From NCBI GenBank assembly GCA_965215165.1, contig CBDCCX010000006.1:2852001-2916000 (forward strand): 64,000 nt of DNA, read 5' to 3'. The notes under the pieces are model-generated. The model was not told the origin of the DNA and made no database searches. It worked only from the letters and a program-made list of their open reading frames with translations. Positions 25,783 through 34,806 of this stretch are shown here, piece after piece. The position numbers and the translations under genes are program-made. Origin of the DNA: JANQRZ01 sp965215165 (GTDB taxonomy: Bacteria; Bacteroidota; Rhodothermia; Rhodothermales; JANQRZ01). Numbering within the stretch: the first letter of the stretch is position 1; each line of letters starts with the position of its first letter.

Positions 25783-27336
25783 ATGCCCGACGCCCCCGAC
25801 CTCATCGAAGACCTCCACCGCCGCCGCGCCGAAGCCGCGCTCGGCGGCGGCGAAGCCCGCATCGCCAAGCAGCACGAAAAGGGCAAGCTCACCGCGCGCG
25901 AACGGCTCGACCTGCTCCTCGACCCCGGCTCGTTCCAGGAGCTCGGCACCTTCGTCCGCCACCGTCGCACCGACTTCGGGCTGGAGCACAACCGGCCCTA
26001 CGGCGACGGCGTCGTGACCGGGTGGGGCACCGTCGACGGGCGGACGGTCTACGTCTTCAGCCAGGACTTCACCGTCTTCGGCGGCTCGCTCTCGGAGGCG
26101 CACGCCGCGAAGATCCAGAAGGTGATGGAGCTGGCCCTCGAGAACGGCGCGCCGGTCGTCGGGCTGAACGACTCCGGCGGCGCGCGCATCCAAGAGGGCG
26201 TCGACTCGCTCGGCGGCTACGCCGACATCTTCCTGCTGAACACGCTCGCCTCCGGCGTCGTCCCCCAGATTTCGGCGATCCTCGGGCCGTGCGCCGGCGG
26301 CGCGGTCTACTCGCCCGCCATCACCGACTTCGTCTTCATGGTCCAGGGGACGAGCTACATGTTCGTCACCGGCCCGAACGTCGTCAAGACCGTCACGAAC
26401 GAGGAGGTCACCCAAGAGGAGCTCGGCGGGGCCGAGACCCACGCCTCGAAGTCGGGCGTCGCGCACCGGGCGTTCCAGAACGAGGCCGCCTGCCTGCTCG
26501 GCATCCGGGAGCTGCTCGGGTACCTCCCGCAGAACTGCGAGGATCCGCCGCCGCTCCTCGCCACGGACGATCCCGAAGACCGGGCCGACGAAGCCCTCGA
26601 CACCCTGATTCCCGAAAACCCGAACAAGCCCTACGACATCCACGACGTCATCAAGCGCGTCGTGGACGACGGCGGGTTCTTCGAAATCCACCCCGACTAC
26701 GCGGGCAACTTGGTGGTTGGGTTCGCCCGGCTCGGGGGGCGGAGCGTCGGGATCGTGGCGAACCAGCCGGCGGTGCTCGCCGGCGTGCTCGACATCGACG
26801 CCAGCCTCAAGGGCGCGCGGTTCGTGCGGTTCTGCGACGCATTTGGGATTCCGCTCGTCGTCTTCGAGGACGTGCCGGGCTTCCTGCCGGGGACCGATCA
26901 GGAGTGGCGCGGCATCATCAAGCACGGCGCGAAGCTGCTCTATGCGTTCTGCGAAGCGACGGTCCCGAAGATCACCGTCATCACGCGCAAGGCCTACGGC
27001 GGGGCCTACGACGTGATGAACTCGAAGCACATCCGCGGCGACCTCAACCTCGCGTGGCCGACCGCCGAGATCGCGGTGATGGGGCCGAAGGGAGCGGTCG
27101 AGATCATCTACCGACGGCAGATCGCCGAGGCCGAGGACCCGGCCGCTGCCGAGACGCGCTTCACCGAGCAATACAAGGAAAAATTTGCCAACCCCTACGT
27201 CGCCGCCGGGCGCGGATTCATCGACGACGTGATCGAGCCTCGGGAGACGCGGGGCACACTGATCCGGGCGCTTAAGATGTTGAAAGACAAGGTTGATACC
27301 AATCCGCGAAAGAAGCACGGAAATATCCCGCTCTAG
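25783..27336 (+). CDS. pccB: Acyl-CoA carboxylase carboxyltransferase (beta) subunit, propionyl-CoA type
   Basis: 517 residues, the usual length for PccB/MmdA-type carboxyltransferases. It moves CO2 from carboxy-biotin to propionyl-CoA (or a related acyl-CoA). N-terminal crotonase-fold half: HEKGKLTARERLDLLLDPGSF, FSQDFTVFGGSLSE, GLNDSGGARIQEGVDSL (first oxyanion region), LGPCAGGAVYSPA. C-terminal half: GNLVVGFARL, FEDVPGFLPGTDQE, TRKAYGGAYDVMNSKH. The last two are strong family signatures. The biotin carboxylase/BCCP partner gene is not in this window. Substrate choice between propionyl- and methylmalonyl-CoA cannot be made with certainty by eye. Confidence 0.93.
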   Translation: MPDAPDLIEDLHRRRAEAALGGGEARIAKQHEKGKLTARERLDLLLDPGSFQELGTFVRHRRTDFGLEHNRPYGDGVVTGWGTVDGRTVYVFSQDFTVFGGSLSEAHAAKIQKVMELALENGAPVVGLNDSGGARIQEGVDSLGGYADIFLLNTLASGVVPQISAILGPCAGGAVYSPAITDFVFMVQGTSYMFVTGPNVVKTVTNEEVTQEELGGAETHASKSGVAHRAFQNEAACLLGIRELLGYLPQNCEDPPPLLATDDPEDRADEALDTLIPENPNKPYDIHDVIKRVVDDGGFFEIHPDYAGNLVVGFARLGGRSVGIVANQPAVLAGVLDIDASLKGARFVRFCDAFGIPLVVFEDVPGFLPGTDQEWRGIIKHGAKLLYAFCEATVPKITVITRKAYGGAYDVMNSKHIRGDLNLAWPTAEIAVMGPKGAVEIIYRRQIAEAEDPAAAETRFTEQYKEKFANPYVAAGRGFIDDVIEPRETRGTLIRALKMLKDKVDTNPRKKHGNIPL

Positions 27337-27470
27337 CACCTCCTAGGGCGATGCTCCGTGCTCCGGCACCCGGTTTGATCGGTGCCCTCGTCCACCACCG
27401 AAACACCGAGTAGGTCACTGCTACGGTAGCCGCTCAAGAGAAAAGCACAACTTTTAGCCTCGCACCGCTT

Positions 27471-27515
27471 GAGGCGTCAGCCTTAAAGTTATAGTTTAAG
27501 GCTGACGCCTCTTTT
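27471..27515 (+). terminator. Perfect 17-bp hairpin with T-run between pccB and the LysM gene
   Basis: Arms gaggcgtcagccttaaa (27471-27487) and its exact complement (27495-27511), 7-nt loop, then tttt. It fits a rho-independent terminator for the carboxylase gene 135 bp upstream. It ends only 13 bp before the next ATG, so it would also lie in the 5' leader of that gene unless transcription starts inside it. Confidence 0.7.
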
Positions 27516-27527
27516 CCTATTTCCGAC

Positions 27528-29216
27528 ATGCCCATGCCGCGCTCCGTTGCCCTCGCCGCGCTCGTTCTCCTGCTCGCTCTCCCCACCGCTGCACAGGACG
27601 CGGCGGCCGACCTGCCGACGCTCTCGGCCCGTCCGGCCGCTCCTCTCCCGGAGACCCCGACGGCTCGCTGGATTGCGGACGCCATCGCCGACGACGGGCC
27701 GGGCGCGCAGGACTCGCTCTCCGCGCCCGAGCTCGCTCGCCGCGTAGCCCGGCTCTACGCGAACCAATCGGCCCTGCTGCTCGCGGAGTCCGAGGGCGAC
27801 ACGGACCGCTACGAGCGCACGCTCGAGGCGACGATGCAGGACCTTCGGGCCCTCGCCGCGCGCCCCGGCGTCCTCGATCAGTCCCGCTTCCGCGAGCTGT
27901 ACCGCTCGGTCCTCACCGAGTACGAGCAGTACCACGGCCCCGACCCTGAGCTGGCCCTGGAGCGCGGCTCCATCTTCGCCTTCCGCGCCGACATGTTCGC
28001 TGAGCTGGCGAATCTCGCCGAGCCGCTGCTGGAGGACGTCGACCTGCCCGCCTCGGTCGTGGCGACCTTCCCGATGGAGATCAACCGAGCCGTCGAGAGC
28101 CACATCCGCTTTCTGCTCGCCAAGCGGGGCCATCTCCGGACGGTCCGCCACCGCGCCGAGACCTACTTCCCGATGATGGAGCAGATTCTCGCCGAGGAGG
28201 GCGTGCCGGACGAGCTGAAGTACCTCGCCGTCGTCGAGAGTGCGCTCAACCCGCGCGCGCACTCGTGGGCCGGTGCGTCCGGGATGTGGCAGTTCATCCC
28301 GGCGACGGGTCGGCACTCGGGCCTGACGGTGACGCGCGAGCTGGACGAGCGGCTGGACCCCGAGGCCGCCACGCGCGCGGCCGCCCGCCACCTGACCGAG
28401 CTGTACGAGATGTTCGGCGACTGGCAGCTGGCCATCTCGGGCTACAACTGCAACCCGGCTAAGATCCGCCGCGAGCTGCGGCGCGCCGAAGCCCGGCTCG
28501 GCCGGAAGGCGACGTTCTGGGACATTTACAACCACATTCCGCGCGAGACGCGCGGCTACATCCCGGCCTACATCGCAACCGCGCTCGTGATGGCGAACCC
28601 GGAGGCGTTCGACCTGCCGGCCGTCGAGGCCGCGCCGCGCTACGAGTTCGACCTCGTCCCGGTACGGGGCGGGACGGCGCTCACGACCCTCGCCGAGCGC
28701 GCCGGGACGAACGTGCAGACGCTGCGGGCGCTGAACCCATCGCTCCGTCGCTCGCGCGTGCCCAACGCCACGGCGACGCGGATGGTGCGGGTGCCGGTCG
28801 GGCACTACGCGCAGCACCGAGACGGGCTCGACGCGCTCGCAGGGCGTGCCTCTGAGACGGCTCGCACCGTCGTTTACCAGGGTAGCAACCGCCGCGTGAT
28901 CGGCTTCGCCTCGGCGCAGAACAACGACCGGCTCAGCGGCGGTGCGGCGGCCCCGCTCGTGCCCGTCACAGAGGTCGCCGAGAAGGCTCGGAAGCGCTCA
29001 GCGACGCCGACGCGACGCGCCTCGGCCCCCACCTCGGCCCCGCCAGCCACGCAGCGCATTCGCTACCGCGTGCGGCGCGGCGACACGCTCAGCCGCATCG
29101 CGCGGCGCTACGGCGTCAGCACGAGCCAGATCAGGGAGTGGAACGGCCTCCGCAACTCGACCATCCGCACCGGCCAGCGCCTGGCCATCCACCAGCCGCG
29201 GCGCACGCGAGGCTGA
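27528..29216 (+). CDS. Membrane-associated lytic transglycosylase with LysM domains (MltD-like)
   Basis: 562 residues. A signal peptide is visible (MPRSVALAALVLLLALPTAAQ). The SLT lytic transglycosylase domain (~200-350) has the catalytic-Glu region VPDELKYLAVVESALNP and the family core AGASGMWQFIPATGR, then AARHLTELYEMFGDWQLAISGYN. A LysM-like segment lies at ~385-430 (GGTALTTLAERAGTNVQTL) and a clear LysM at the C-terminus (YRVRRGDTLSRIARRYGVS). It cleaves peptidoglycan glycan strands in the periplasm. Two in-frame ATGs (27528, 27534) are possible starts. A bidirectional-looking hairpin terminator follows. Confidence 0.92.
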   Translation: MPMPRSVALAALVLLLALPTAAQDAAADLPTLSARPAAPLPETPTARWIADAIADDGPGAQDSLSAPELARRVARLYANQSALLLAESEGDTDRYERTLEATMQDLRALAARPGVLDQSRFRELYRSVLTEYEQYHGPDPELALERGSIFAFRADMFAELANLAEPLLEDVDLPASVVATFPMEINRAVESHIRFLLAKRGHLRTVRHRAETYFPMMEQILAEEGVPDELKYLAVVESALNPRAHSWAGASGMWQFIPATGRHSGLTVTRELDERLDPEAATRAAARHLTELYEMFGDWQLAISGYNCNPAKIRRELRRAEARLGRKATFWDIYNHIPRETRGYIPAYIATALVMANPEAFDLPAVEAAPRYEFDLVPVRGGTALTTLAERAGTNVQTLRALNPSLRRSRVPNATATRMVRVPVGHYAQHRDGLDALAGRASETARTVVYQGSNRRVIGFASAQNNDRLSGGAAAPLVPVTEVAEKARKRSATPTRRASAPTSAPPATQRIRYRVRRGDTLSRIARRYGVSTSQIREWNGLRNSTIRTGQRLAIHQPRRTRG

Positions 29217-29238
29217 TCTTTCTGCTTGATGAGACGGC

Positions 29239-29270
29239 AAGGGGGCTCCGGCTGATGGAGCCCCCTTTTC
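29239..29270 (+). terminator. Rho-independent terminator after the transglycosylase gene
   Basis: Stem aagggggctcc / ggagccccctt, loop ggctgat, then a short T-run. It separates two convergent genes and may serve both. Confidence 0.8.
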
Positions 29271-29290
29271 TAGGGCCACCATCGGCTGGA

Positions 29291-31990
29291 TTAGCGCAGC
29301 ACGAGCGCCTTCGTGGTCTGCCGCTGCCCCTCAGCCTCCAGCACCACCACGTACACCCCCGAAGCCAGCCGCGACCCGTCGAGACGCGCTTGGTGCTCGC
29401 CGGCGGACAGGGAGCCCTCGGCTAGGACGGCCACCTCGCGCCCGAGCACGTCATAGACCGCCAGCCGCACCCGGCCCGCCCGGCCGACCTCAAACGGCAC
29501 TGTCGCAGCCGAGCGCACTGGGTTCGGGTACGCCGCGCCCAGCGCGAACGCCGGCGGCTGCGTCGGCGCATCGTCCTCCGTACTGACCGGCTGCTCGGGC
29601 GTCGAGAACCGGATCACGGTGCCGGCGGGCGGTGTGGTGCCGTCGCCGGCCAGATCGACCAGCACGATCCCGGTGAGACTACCGATCGGTGCCACGAAAC
29701 GGTTGCTCGCGTCGCGGTAGCAGAAGTCCACGTAGTAGCCCTGGCTTCGACACGGCGTCGTCTGCCCATTGAAGGAGGTGCTATCGATCTGGAGGTCGCC
29801 GTCCTTGTCGGGATTGTAGGCCGCGCCCGGTCCGCCGAAGTCTCGGGCGGCATCGGCGAAGCGGAGGTAGCCGTCGTCGCGGTCGGGCATCATCCCGAGC
29901 ACGCGCTGCGTGACGGGAAGCGTGAAAGTCTCGCCGTCGACGATCACCTCCTGCGTAGCGGGAAAGGCATCGGTCCACGTGTCCGTTGGCTCTGTGTCGG
30001 CGAGGGAGCGGAGGACCGGGATCATGCGCGTGTCGTCGCCCGCGTCGTCCTCGGTGCCGACGTTCCACAGCTCAAAGGGGACGCTGGCGATCTCGTCGGC
30101 GCCGGAGCCGGGGGCGGCGTCGGCGTAGACGCCGAGGCAGGCGCCGTCCCCAGCGCAGGCATCGGTGAAGCGCATCTCGAAGTCGTCGCCGCCGACGGCC
30201 TCGGGGTCGGAGAGGAGAGCGACCTCGTTGGTGGAGTTGGTGAGGACGTAGTCGCCGGTCGAGTTCGGGCTGAGCCAGACGGTGTTGCCGCTGAAGAAGC
30301 GGCAGCCGAGGTCGTCACTACCGGACGGGCAGACCTCGGCGCCGGGGTAGGCTGTCTCGACGATGGCGTTCCCCTGCGCGAAGTTGGCGGGGGGGATCTG
30401 GAGCATGAGGAACACCGAGAAGGTCCGCGTTTCGCTGAAAGGACTCGTCGCTAGGCCGTCGCGGACGCGGACGCGCCAGAAGAAGGTGACGGTGGTGTCC
30501 TGGACCCCCACAGCGACTGTCCGGCTCGTTGCGGCGACCAGCTCACGCTGGGGGCTAGAGAAGCTCGGGTTGGTGTCGATCTGTAGCTCGTACGCCTCTC
30601 CGACGCCTGTCCAGGCGAGCGGGACCGGCTCGTCCTCGAAGCGGGCCTCCGGGGCTGGGGAGACGAGCAGGGGTGCCTCGATGGGCGGTGGGGGCGGCGG
30701 GACGGGGAACGGCGCGAACAGCTCGCCGGCATCATAGAGCGCCTGCACCTCGTCCGAGACCGCCTTGAGCCGCGTCACCGAGTTCAGGTTGCTTTCGCCC
30801 AGAGCGAACAGGATCGCGAAGTCCACCGTGTGGCTGCCGCCGGGCGGGATCGTGAACGCCTCGGTCGAGATCACCTGCCGCCGGTCACCGGGCGGGTTGT
30901 CGGCGCCCGTGCCGTCAGCGTTGACCTCACTCCAGAACTGCTCCGACTCCGGGTCGCCGGGGAACCCCCACACGGTCTCCTCACCGTTGGCTTGGGAGCC
31001 CAGCCCGCCCTCGGTCATGGGCACTCCGTCCGCCCAAAAGCCCTGGAGGACGTTATAGTACTCCTCGCCGATGCCAGGGTCCACTATGCTTGGGGAGCCA
31101 TTGAAGAAATAGGTGTGCGAGCCGGCACCGCTGAGGAAGTCGTAGCCGACCGCTGGCGGGTCGCCGTAAACCTCGTCTCGGTCGTCTGCGTTGTAAGTGT
31201 AGGCCAGGCCCCGCGTCGTGTCGACCCCGGTGTAGTCGTCGCTCGCGGCACCCAGGTCCGGGTCCAGGAACAGCCCGAGGTACGCCTCGGTGAGCGGCGC
31301 GCTGTTGCGGTTGACTAGCTCGTAGCGGTAGAACGTCCCCTGGTGTAGTGCCGCCTCCGCGCTCGCAATCGTGAATGCCGTCACCCGCACCTCCAGCCCA
31401 ATCGGCTCGGTCTCGGTCTCGCCATGATCGTTGCCCACGTCGTTCATCACCCAGAACGCCGCCTGGGTGCCGTAGACCAGCGGCCGGTCGCCACCGGCGA
31501 GGTCGTAGTTGCCCACCTCGCCGTCGCCGTCGACCACCGGTGCGCCGAGGTTGACTGGCCAGTCGCGCAGGTCGTCAGTGGCCGCGCCGGTGGCGTCGTA
31601 GGCCTCAATGTCGGCGCGCGAGACGACGAAGATGCGGTCGAAGGCCGAGCAGTCGTCGGCGTCGGGGAGGGTGGCGTCCTTGTTCAGCGGGCCGGGCCAG
31701 AACTCGAAATTGGCGTAGCGCGCGGCAGCGGTGCGGAGCTCGCCGTCGACCTGGCCGCCGACCCAAAGGCCGGCAGCGAAGATCGGCGAGGTGCCGAAGT
31801 CCTGGGGGACAACGTACTGTGCTTTGCCGCCGGAGCCGAAGAAGAGGCTACCGGTGTTGAAGAGGCGAGCGCGGACATCGCTGTCGTTGAGGTTGGCTGC
31901 GGCGGTGCCGAGGTCGCAGTCGCCGGGGGTCTGGGCCAGGGCTGGTGCGGCGAGCAGTAGAGAGGCGAGAAGCGTAGTGAGCAAACGCAT
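29291..31990 (-). CDS. Large secreted protein with type IX-style sorting tail
   Basis: 899 residues from ATG 31990, which gives a clean signal peptide (MRLLTTLLASLLLAAPALAQ); the open frame begins further upstream but without signal-like sequence. Residues ~30-430 are a secreted beta-rich region of unknown family (NTGSLFFGSGGKAQYVVP, YELVNRNSAPLTEAYLGLFLDPDLG). A fibronectin/Ig-like module lies around 440-540. The C-terminal ~80 residues form a type IX sorting domain (AYPNPVRSAATVPFEV, YDVLGREVAVLAEG, LASGVYVVVLE). It is probably surface-exposed or released. It follows sdhB on the same strand with 216 bp between. Confidence 0.82.
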   Translation of the reverse strand: MRLLTTLLASLLLAAPALAQTPGDCDLGTAAANLNDSDVRARLFNTGSLFFGSGGKAQYVVPQDFGTSPIFAAGLWVGGQVDGELRTAAARYANFEFWPGPLNKDATLPDADDCSAFDRIFVVSRADIEAYDATGAATDDLRDWPVNLGAPVVDGDGEVGNYDLAGGDRPLVYGTQAAFWVMNDVGNDHGETETEPIGLEVRVTAFTIASAEAALHQGTFYRYELVNRNSAPLTEAYLGLFLDPDLGAASDDYTGVDTTRGLAYTYNADDRDEVYGDPPAVGYDFLSGAGSHTYFFNGSPSIVDPGIGEEYYNVLQGFWADGVPMTEGGLGSQANGEETVWGFPGDPESEQFWSEVNADGTGADNPPGDRRQVISTEAFTIPPGGSHTVDFAILFALGESNLNSVTRLKAVSDEVQALYDAGELFAPFPVPPPPPPIEAPLLVSPAPEARFEDEPVPLAWTGVGEAYELQIDTNPSFSSPQRELVAATSRTVAVGVQDTTVTFFWRVRVRDGLATSPFSETRTFSVFLMLQIPPANFAQGNAIVETAYPGAEVCPSGSDDLGCRFFSGNTVWLSPNSTGDYVLTNSTNEVALLSDPEAVGGDDFEMRFTDACAGDGACLGVYADAAPGSGADEIASVPFELWNVGTEDDAGDDTRMIPVLRSLADTEPTDTWTDAFPATQEVIVDGETFTLPVTQRVLGMMPDRDDGYLRFADAARDFGGPGAAYNPDKDGDLQIDSTSFNGQTTPCRSQGYYVDFCYRDASNRFVAPIGSLTGIVLVDLAGDGTTPPAGTVIRFSTPEQPVSTEDDAPTQPPAFALGAAYPNPVRSAATVPFEVGRAGRVRLAVYDVLGREVAVLAEGSLSAGEHQARLDGSRLASGVYVVVLEAEGQRQTTKALVLR

Positions 31991-32073
31991 AGCAGAACCA
32001 GTCAGGTGAGCAGATGCACTCAAGAAAAGAAGTAGGTCTGTGTCTTGTAAGGCAAGAGCAGATGCCCGCCCGA

Positions 32074-32117
32074 CACACCGCCGCCGCCCCGGACGAGGTC
32101 CGAAGCGGCGGGGTGTG
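32074..32117. other. Inverted repeat between sdhB and the secreted-protein gene
   Basis: cacaccgccgc pairs with gcggc(gg)ggtgtg around a ~20-nt centre. It may end the sdh transcript, but no T-run follows on the minus strand. A minus-strand TATATTGG (32183-32176) just beyond could be a promoter for the downstream gene, giving a leader of about 185 nt. Confidence 0.4.
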
Positions 32118-32206
32118 CAAGCAGTGAGTAGGATGTCGTGTCGCTCGAGTGCTGAGCGCGTCCCGGAGGACGGGGCCAATATACACTCGTCGAGCGGTGC
32201 GTTCCC

Positions 32207-32917
32207 TCAGTAGCGTGTGGTGACGGACTTGCGCTTGAGCGCGCTGAGCCAGCGCGTGATGTCGATGCCCTTGGGGCAGGCCTGGACGCAGTTGAAGATC
32301 GTGTAGCACTTCCACAGCCCGTCCTTCGAGTCGACGATCTCGATCCGGTCCTCGGTGGCCTGGTCGCGGGAGTCGAAGGTGTAGCGGTAGGCCTTGAGCA
32401 TGGCGGCCGGGCCGAGGTAGTCGGGGTCGGCCCAGGTGCTCGGGCAGCTGTGGGTGCAGGCCCCGCACATGATGCACTTGGTGGCGTCCTCGATGACGGC
32501 GTGCTGCGCCGGGCTCTGGCGGCGCTCCTTCTCCGGCGGCGGCGTGTGGTTGACCAGCCACGGCATCACGGCGCGGTACTTCTCGAAGAAGTTGGTCTGG
32601 TCGATCACCAAGTCCTTGATGACCGGGGCAGCCGGCAGCGGCGCGAACGAGATCGTCCCGCCCTTCGCGCCGACCAAGTCCTGGACGAGCACCGAGCAGG
32701 CGAGCTTGTTCTCGCCGTTGATTTGCATGGCGTCCGAGCCGCAAATCCCGTGCGCGCAGCTCTTGCGAAAAGTCAGACTCCCGTCGACGTGCCACTTGAT
32801 GTGGGAGAGCACGTCGAGTGCCCGGTCCATCGGGTCGGCCTCGACGGCGTAGTCTTCCCAGTGCGGCTCGCTGTCGCGCTCGGGGTCGTAGCGCTTGATC
32901 TTGACGGTCAGGTCCAT
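32207..32917 (-). CDS. sdhB: Succinate dehydrogenase iron-sulfur subunit
   Basis: 236 residues starting at ATG 32917 (MDLTVKIKRYDPERD); an in-frame upstream ATG would add 21 residues encoded by low-complexity A/T-rich spacer. It carries the three Fe-S clusters that pass electrons from SdhA to quinone. The 2Fe-2S region has CAHGICGSDAMQINGENKLAC; the 4Fe-4S region CIMCGACTHSCPS; the 3Fe-4S/4Fe region IFNCVQACPKGIDITRW. It is the last gene of sdhCDAB. It lies on the cytoplasmic face of the inner membrane, in both the TCA cycle and the respiratory chain. Confidence 0.96.
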   Translation of the reverse strand: MDLTVKIKRYDPERDSEPHWEDYAVEADPMDRALDVLSHIKWHVDGSLTFRKSCAHGICGSDAMQINGENKLACSVLVQDLVGAKGGTISFAPLPAAPVIKDLVIDQTNFFEKYRAVMPWLVNHTPPPEKERRQSPAQHAVIEDATKCIMCGACTHSCPSTWADPDYLGPAAMLKAYRYTFDSRDQATEDRIEIVDSKDGLWKCYTIFNCVQACPKGIDITRWLSALKRKSVTTRY

Positions 32918-32943
32918 TCGATTGGTGATGTTGGATTCTGGAC

Positions 32944-32966
32944 TTTGGATTTGACTGAAATCCAAA
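32944..32966. repeat. Perfect A/T-rich palindrome in the sdhA-sdhB spacer
   Basis: tttggattt - gactg - aaatccaaa, 9-bp arms and a 5-nt loop, inside a 75-bp spacer of degenerate short words (aatccaaaat, aatctaaaat) that is far more A/T-rich than the genes around it. Confidence 0.75.
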
Positions 32967-32992
32967 ATCGGCAATCGCAAATCTAAAATGAG

Positions 32993-34735
32993 TTAGTATT
33001 TCCGCTCCTTCGGCTCGAAGCGGGTGAGGATGACGCTCTTGGAGTCGAAGCGGTAGTCGCCGCCGTCGGCCCAGTAGAGGGTATGCTGGAGCCAGTTGTC
33101 GTCGTCGCGGTCGGGGTAGTCCTCGCGGAGGTGCGCGCCGCGGCTCTCCTTCCGGTTGGCGGCTCCGGCGGCGATGGCCGTCGCATAGTCGACCATGAAG
33201 CCGATCTCGACAGCGTCCATCAGGTCGGTGTTGAACTTGGTGCCCTTGTCGCCGACGACGACCGTCCGGGCGCGCTCGCGGAGTTTCTGTAGATCAGCGA
33301 GCGCGGTGGCGAGGGTCTCGTCGTTGCGGAAGACGGAGACATTCGTCATCATGGTCTCCTGCAGGTCGGTGCGGATCGAGACTGCTTTTTCGCCCGAGGT
33401 TCGAGAGAGGATCTCGTCGAGGAGATCGCGGGTGCGCGCCTCGGCGGCGTCGGGGAGCGGGCGGCGCTGTTTGCCCTGGTCCCGAATCTCGTTCGCCATC
33501 GCGATGCCGGCGCGGCGGCCGAAGACCACGAGGTCGAGCAGCGAGTTGGTCCCGAGGCGGTTCGCGCCGTGGACGCTGACGCAGGCACATTCGCCGATGG
33601 CGTAGAAGCCCGGCACCACGTCGTCCTCCCGGCTCGGCCCGGCGACGACCTGCCCGTCGACGTTGGTCGGGATGCCGCCCATCGCGTAGTGGCACGTCGG
33701 CGCGACCGGGATCGGCGTCTTCACGGGGTCGATGCCGAGGTAGACGCGGCTGAACTCGGTGATCTCGGGGAGCTTGTGCTCGAGCACGTCGGTGCCGACG
33801 TGGGTCATGTCGAGGACCACGTGGTCCTTGCCGTTGATGCCTCGGCCCTCCCTAATCTCCTTGTAGATGCACTGCGAGACCATGTCGCGCGGCGCGAGGT
33901 CTTTGACGGTCGGCGCGTAGCGCTCCATGAAGCGCTCGCCCTCGGAGTTGCGCAGGATGCCGCCCTCGCCGCGCGCGCCCTCGGTGATCAGGATGCCGAG
34001 GCGGTAGAGGCCCGTCGGGTGGAACTGGACGAACTCCATGTCCTCGAGCGGGAAGCCGTTGCGGAGGGCAATCGCCATCCCGTCGCCGGTGCCCGCGTGG
34101 GCGTTCGAGGTCGTCTTGAAGGCGCGGCCGTAGCCGCCGGTGGCGAAGCAGATGATCTTCGCGTGGAAGGTGTGGACCTCGCCCGTCAGAATCTCGTAGG
34201 CCACGATGCCTACGACGGCCCCGTCCTCGTCCTTGACCAGGTCGAGCATCTGGTACTCGTCGTAGAACTTGACCTCTTTCTGGGTGCACTGGTCGTAGAG
34301 CGTGTGGAGGATCGTGTGGCCGGTGCGGTCGGCGGCGTGGCAGGCGCGGCGGACGGCGGCCTCGCCGAAGTTGCGGGTGTGCCCGCCGAAGCGGCGCTGC
34401 GAGATCAGCCCCTCCTGGTTGCGGCTGAACGGCACGCCGTAGTGCTCGAGCTCGATGATGGTGCGCGGCGCGTCGCGGCACATCTGCTCGATGGCGTCCT
34501 GGTCGCCGAGGTAGTCCGAGCCTTTGACGGTGTCGAAGGTGTGCCAGAGCCAGGAGTCTTCCTCCTCATTCCCGAGCGCGGCCCCGATCCCGCCCTGTGC
34601 CGCGCCGGTGTGCGAGCGCAGCGGATGGAGCTTCGAGACGACGGCCACGTCCGCTCCGCCTTCTCGCGCGTAGAGCGCGGCCATCAGCCCCGCGCCACCG
34701 GCCCCTACGATGACGATGTCGTGCGTGAAGGTCAT
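32993..34735 (-). CDS. sdhA: Succinate dehydrogenase flavoprotein subunit
   Basis: 580 residues, normal length. It oxidises succinate to fumarate with covalently bound FAD. N-terminal FAD-binding motif: HDIVIVGAGGAGLMAALYA. Covalent-FAD region: LHPLRSHTGAAQGGIGAAL (His in RSHT). Active-site regions: RRFGGHTRNFGEAAVRRACH and FVQFHPTGLY; also YAMGGIPTN and HGANRLGTNSLLDLVVFG. The C-terminal domain ends FEPKERKY. Second-last gene of sdhCDAB; a 71-bp spacer with a hairpin separates it from sdhD. Confidence 0.97.
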   Translation of the reverse strand: MTFTHDIVIVGAGGAGLMAALYAREGGADVAVVSKLHPLRSHTGAAQGGIGAALGNEEEDSWLWHTFDTVKGSDYLGDQDAIEQMCRDAPRTIIELEHYGVPFSRNQEGLISQRRFGGHTRNFGEAAVRRACHAADRTGHTILHTLYDQCTQKEVKFYDEYQMLDLVKDEDGAVVGIVAYEILTGEVHTFHAKIICFATGGYGRAFKTTSNAHAGTGDGMAIALRNGFPLEDMEFVQFHPTGLYRLGILITEGARGEGGILRNSEGERFMERYAPTVKDLAPRDMVSQCIYKEIREGRGINGKDHVVLDMTHVGTDVLEHKLPEITEFSRVYLGIDPVKTPIPVAPTCHYAMGGIPTNVDGQVVAGPSREDDVVPGFYAIGECACVSVHGANRLGTNSLLDLVVFGRRAGIAMANEIRDQGKQRRPLPDAAEARTRDLLDEILSRTSGEKAVSIRTDLQETMMTNVSVFRNDETLATALADLQKLRERARTVVVGDKGTKFNTDLMDAVEIGFMVDYATAIAAGAANRKESRGAHLREDYPDRDDDNWLQHTLYWADGGDYRFDSKSVILTRFEPKERKY

Positions 34736-34742
34736 GGGAGTG

Positions 34743-34789
34743 GTTCGTTGTTAGTGGTTCGTTGTTGGTGGTTTCCACTAACCACGAAC
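34743..34789. repeat. Direct and inverted repeat in the sdhD-sdhA spacer
   Basis: gttcgttgttagtgg (34743-34757) pairs with ccactaaccacgaac (34775-34789) with one mismatch. The word gtggttcgttgtt is also repeated directly at once. It could form a 15-bp hairpin in the sdh mRNA between the second and third genes. Confidence 0.7.
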
Positions 34790-34806
34790 AACTATCTACT
34801 CACCAG

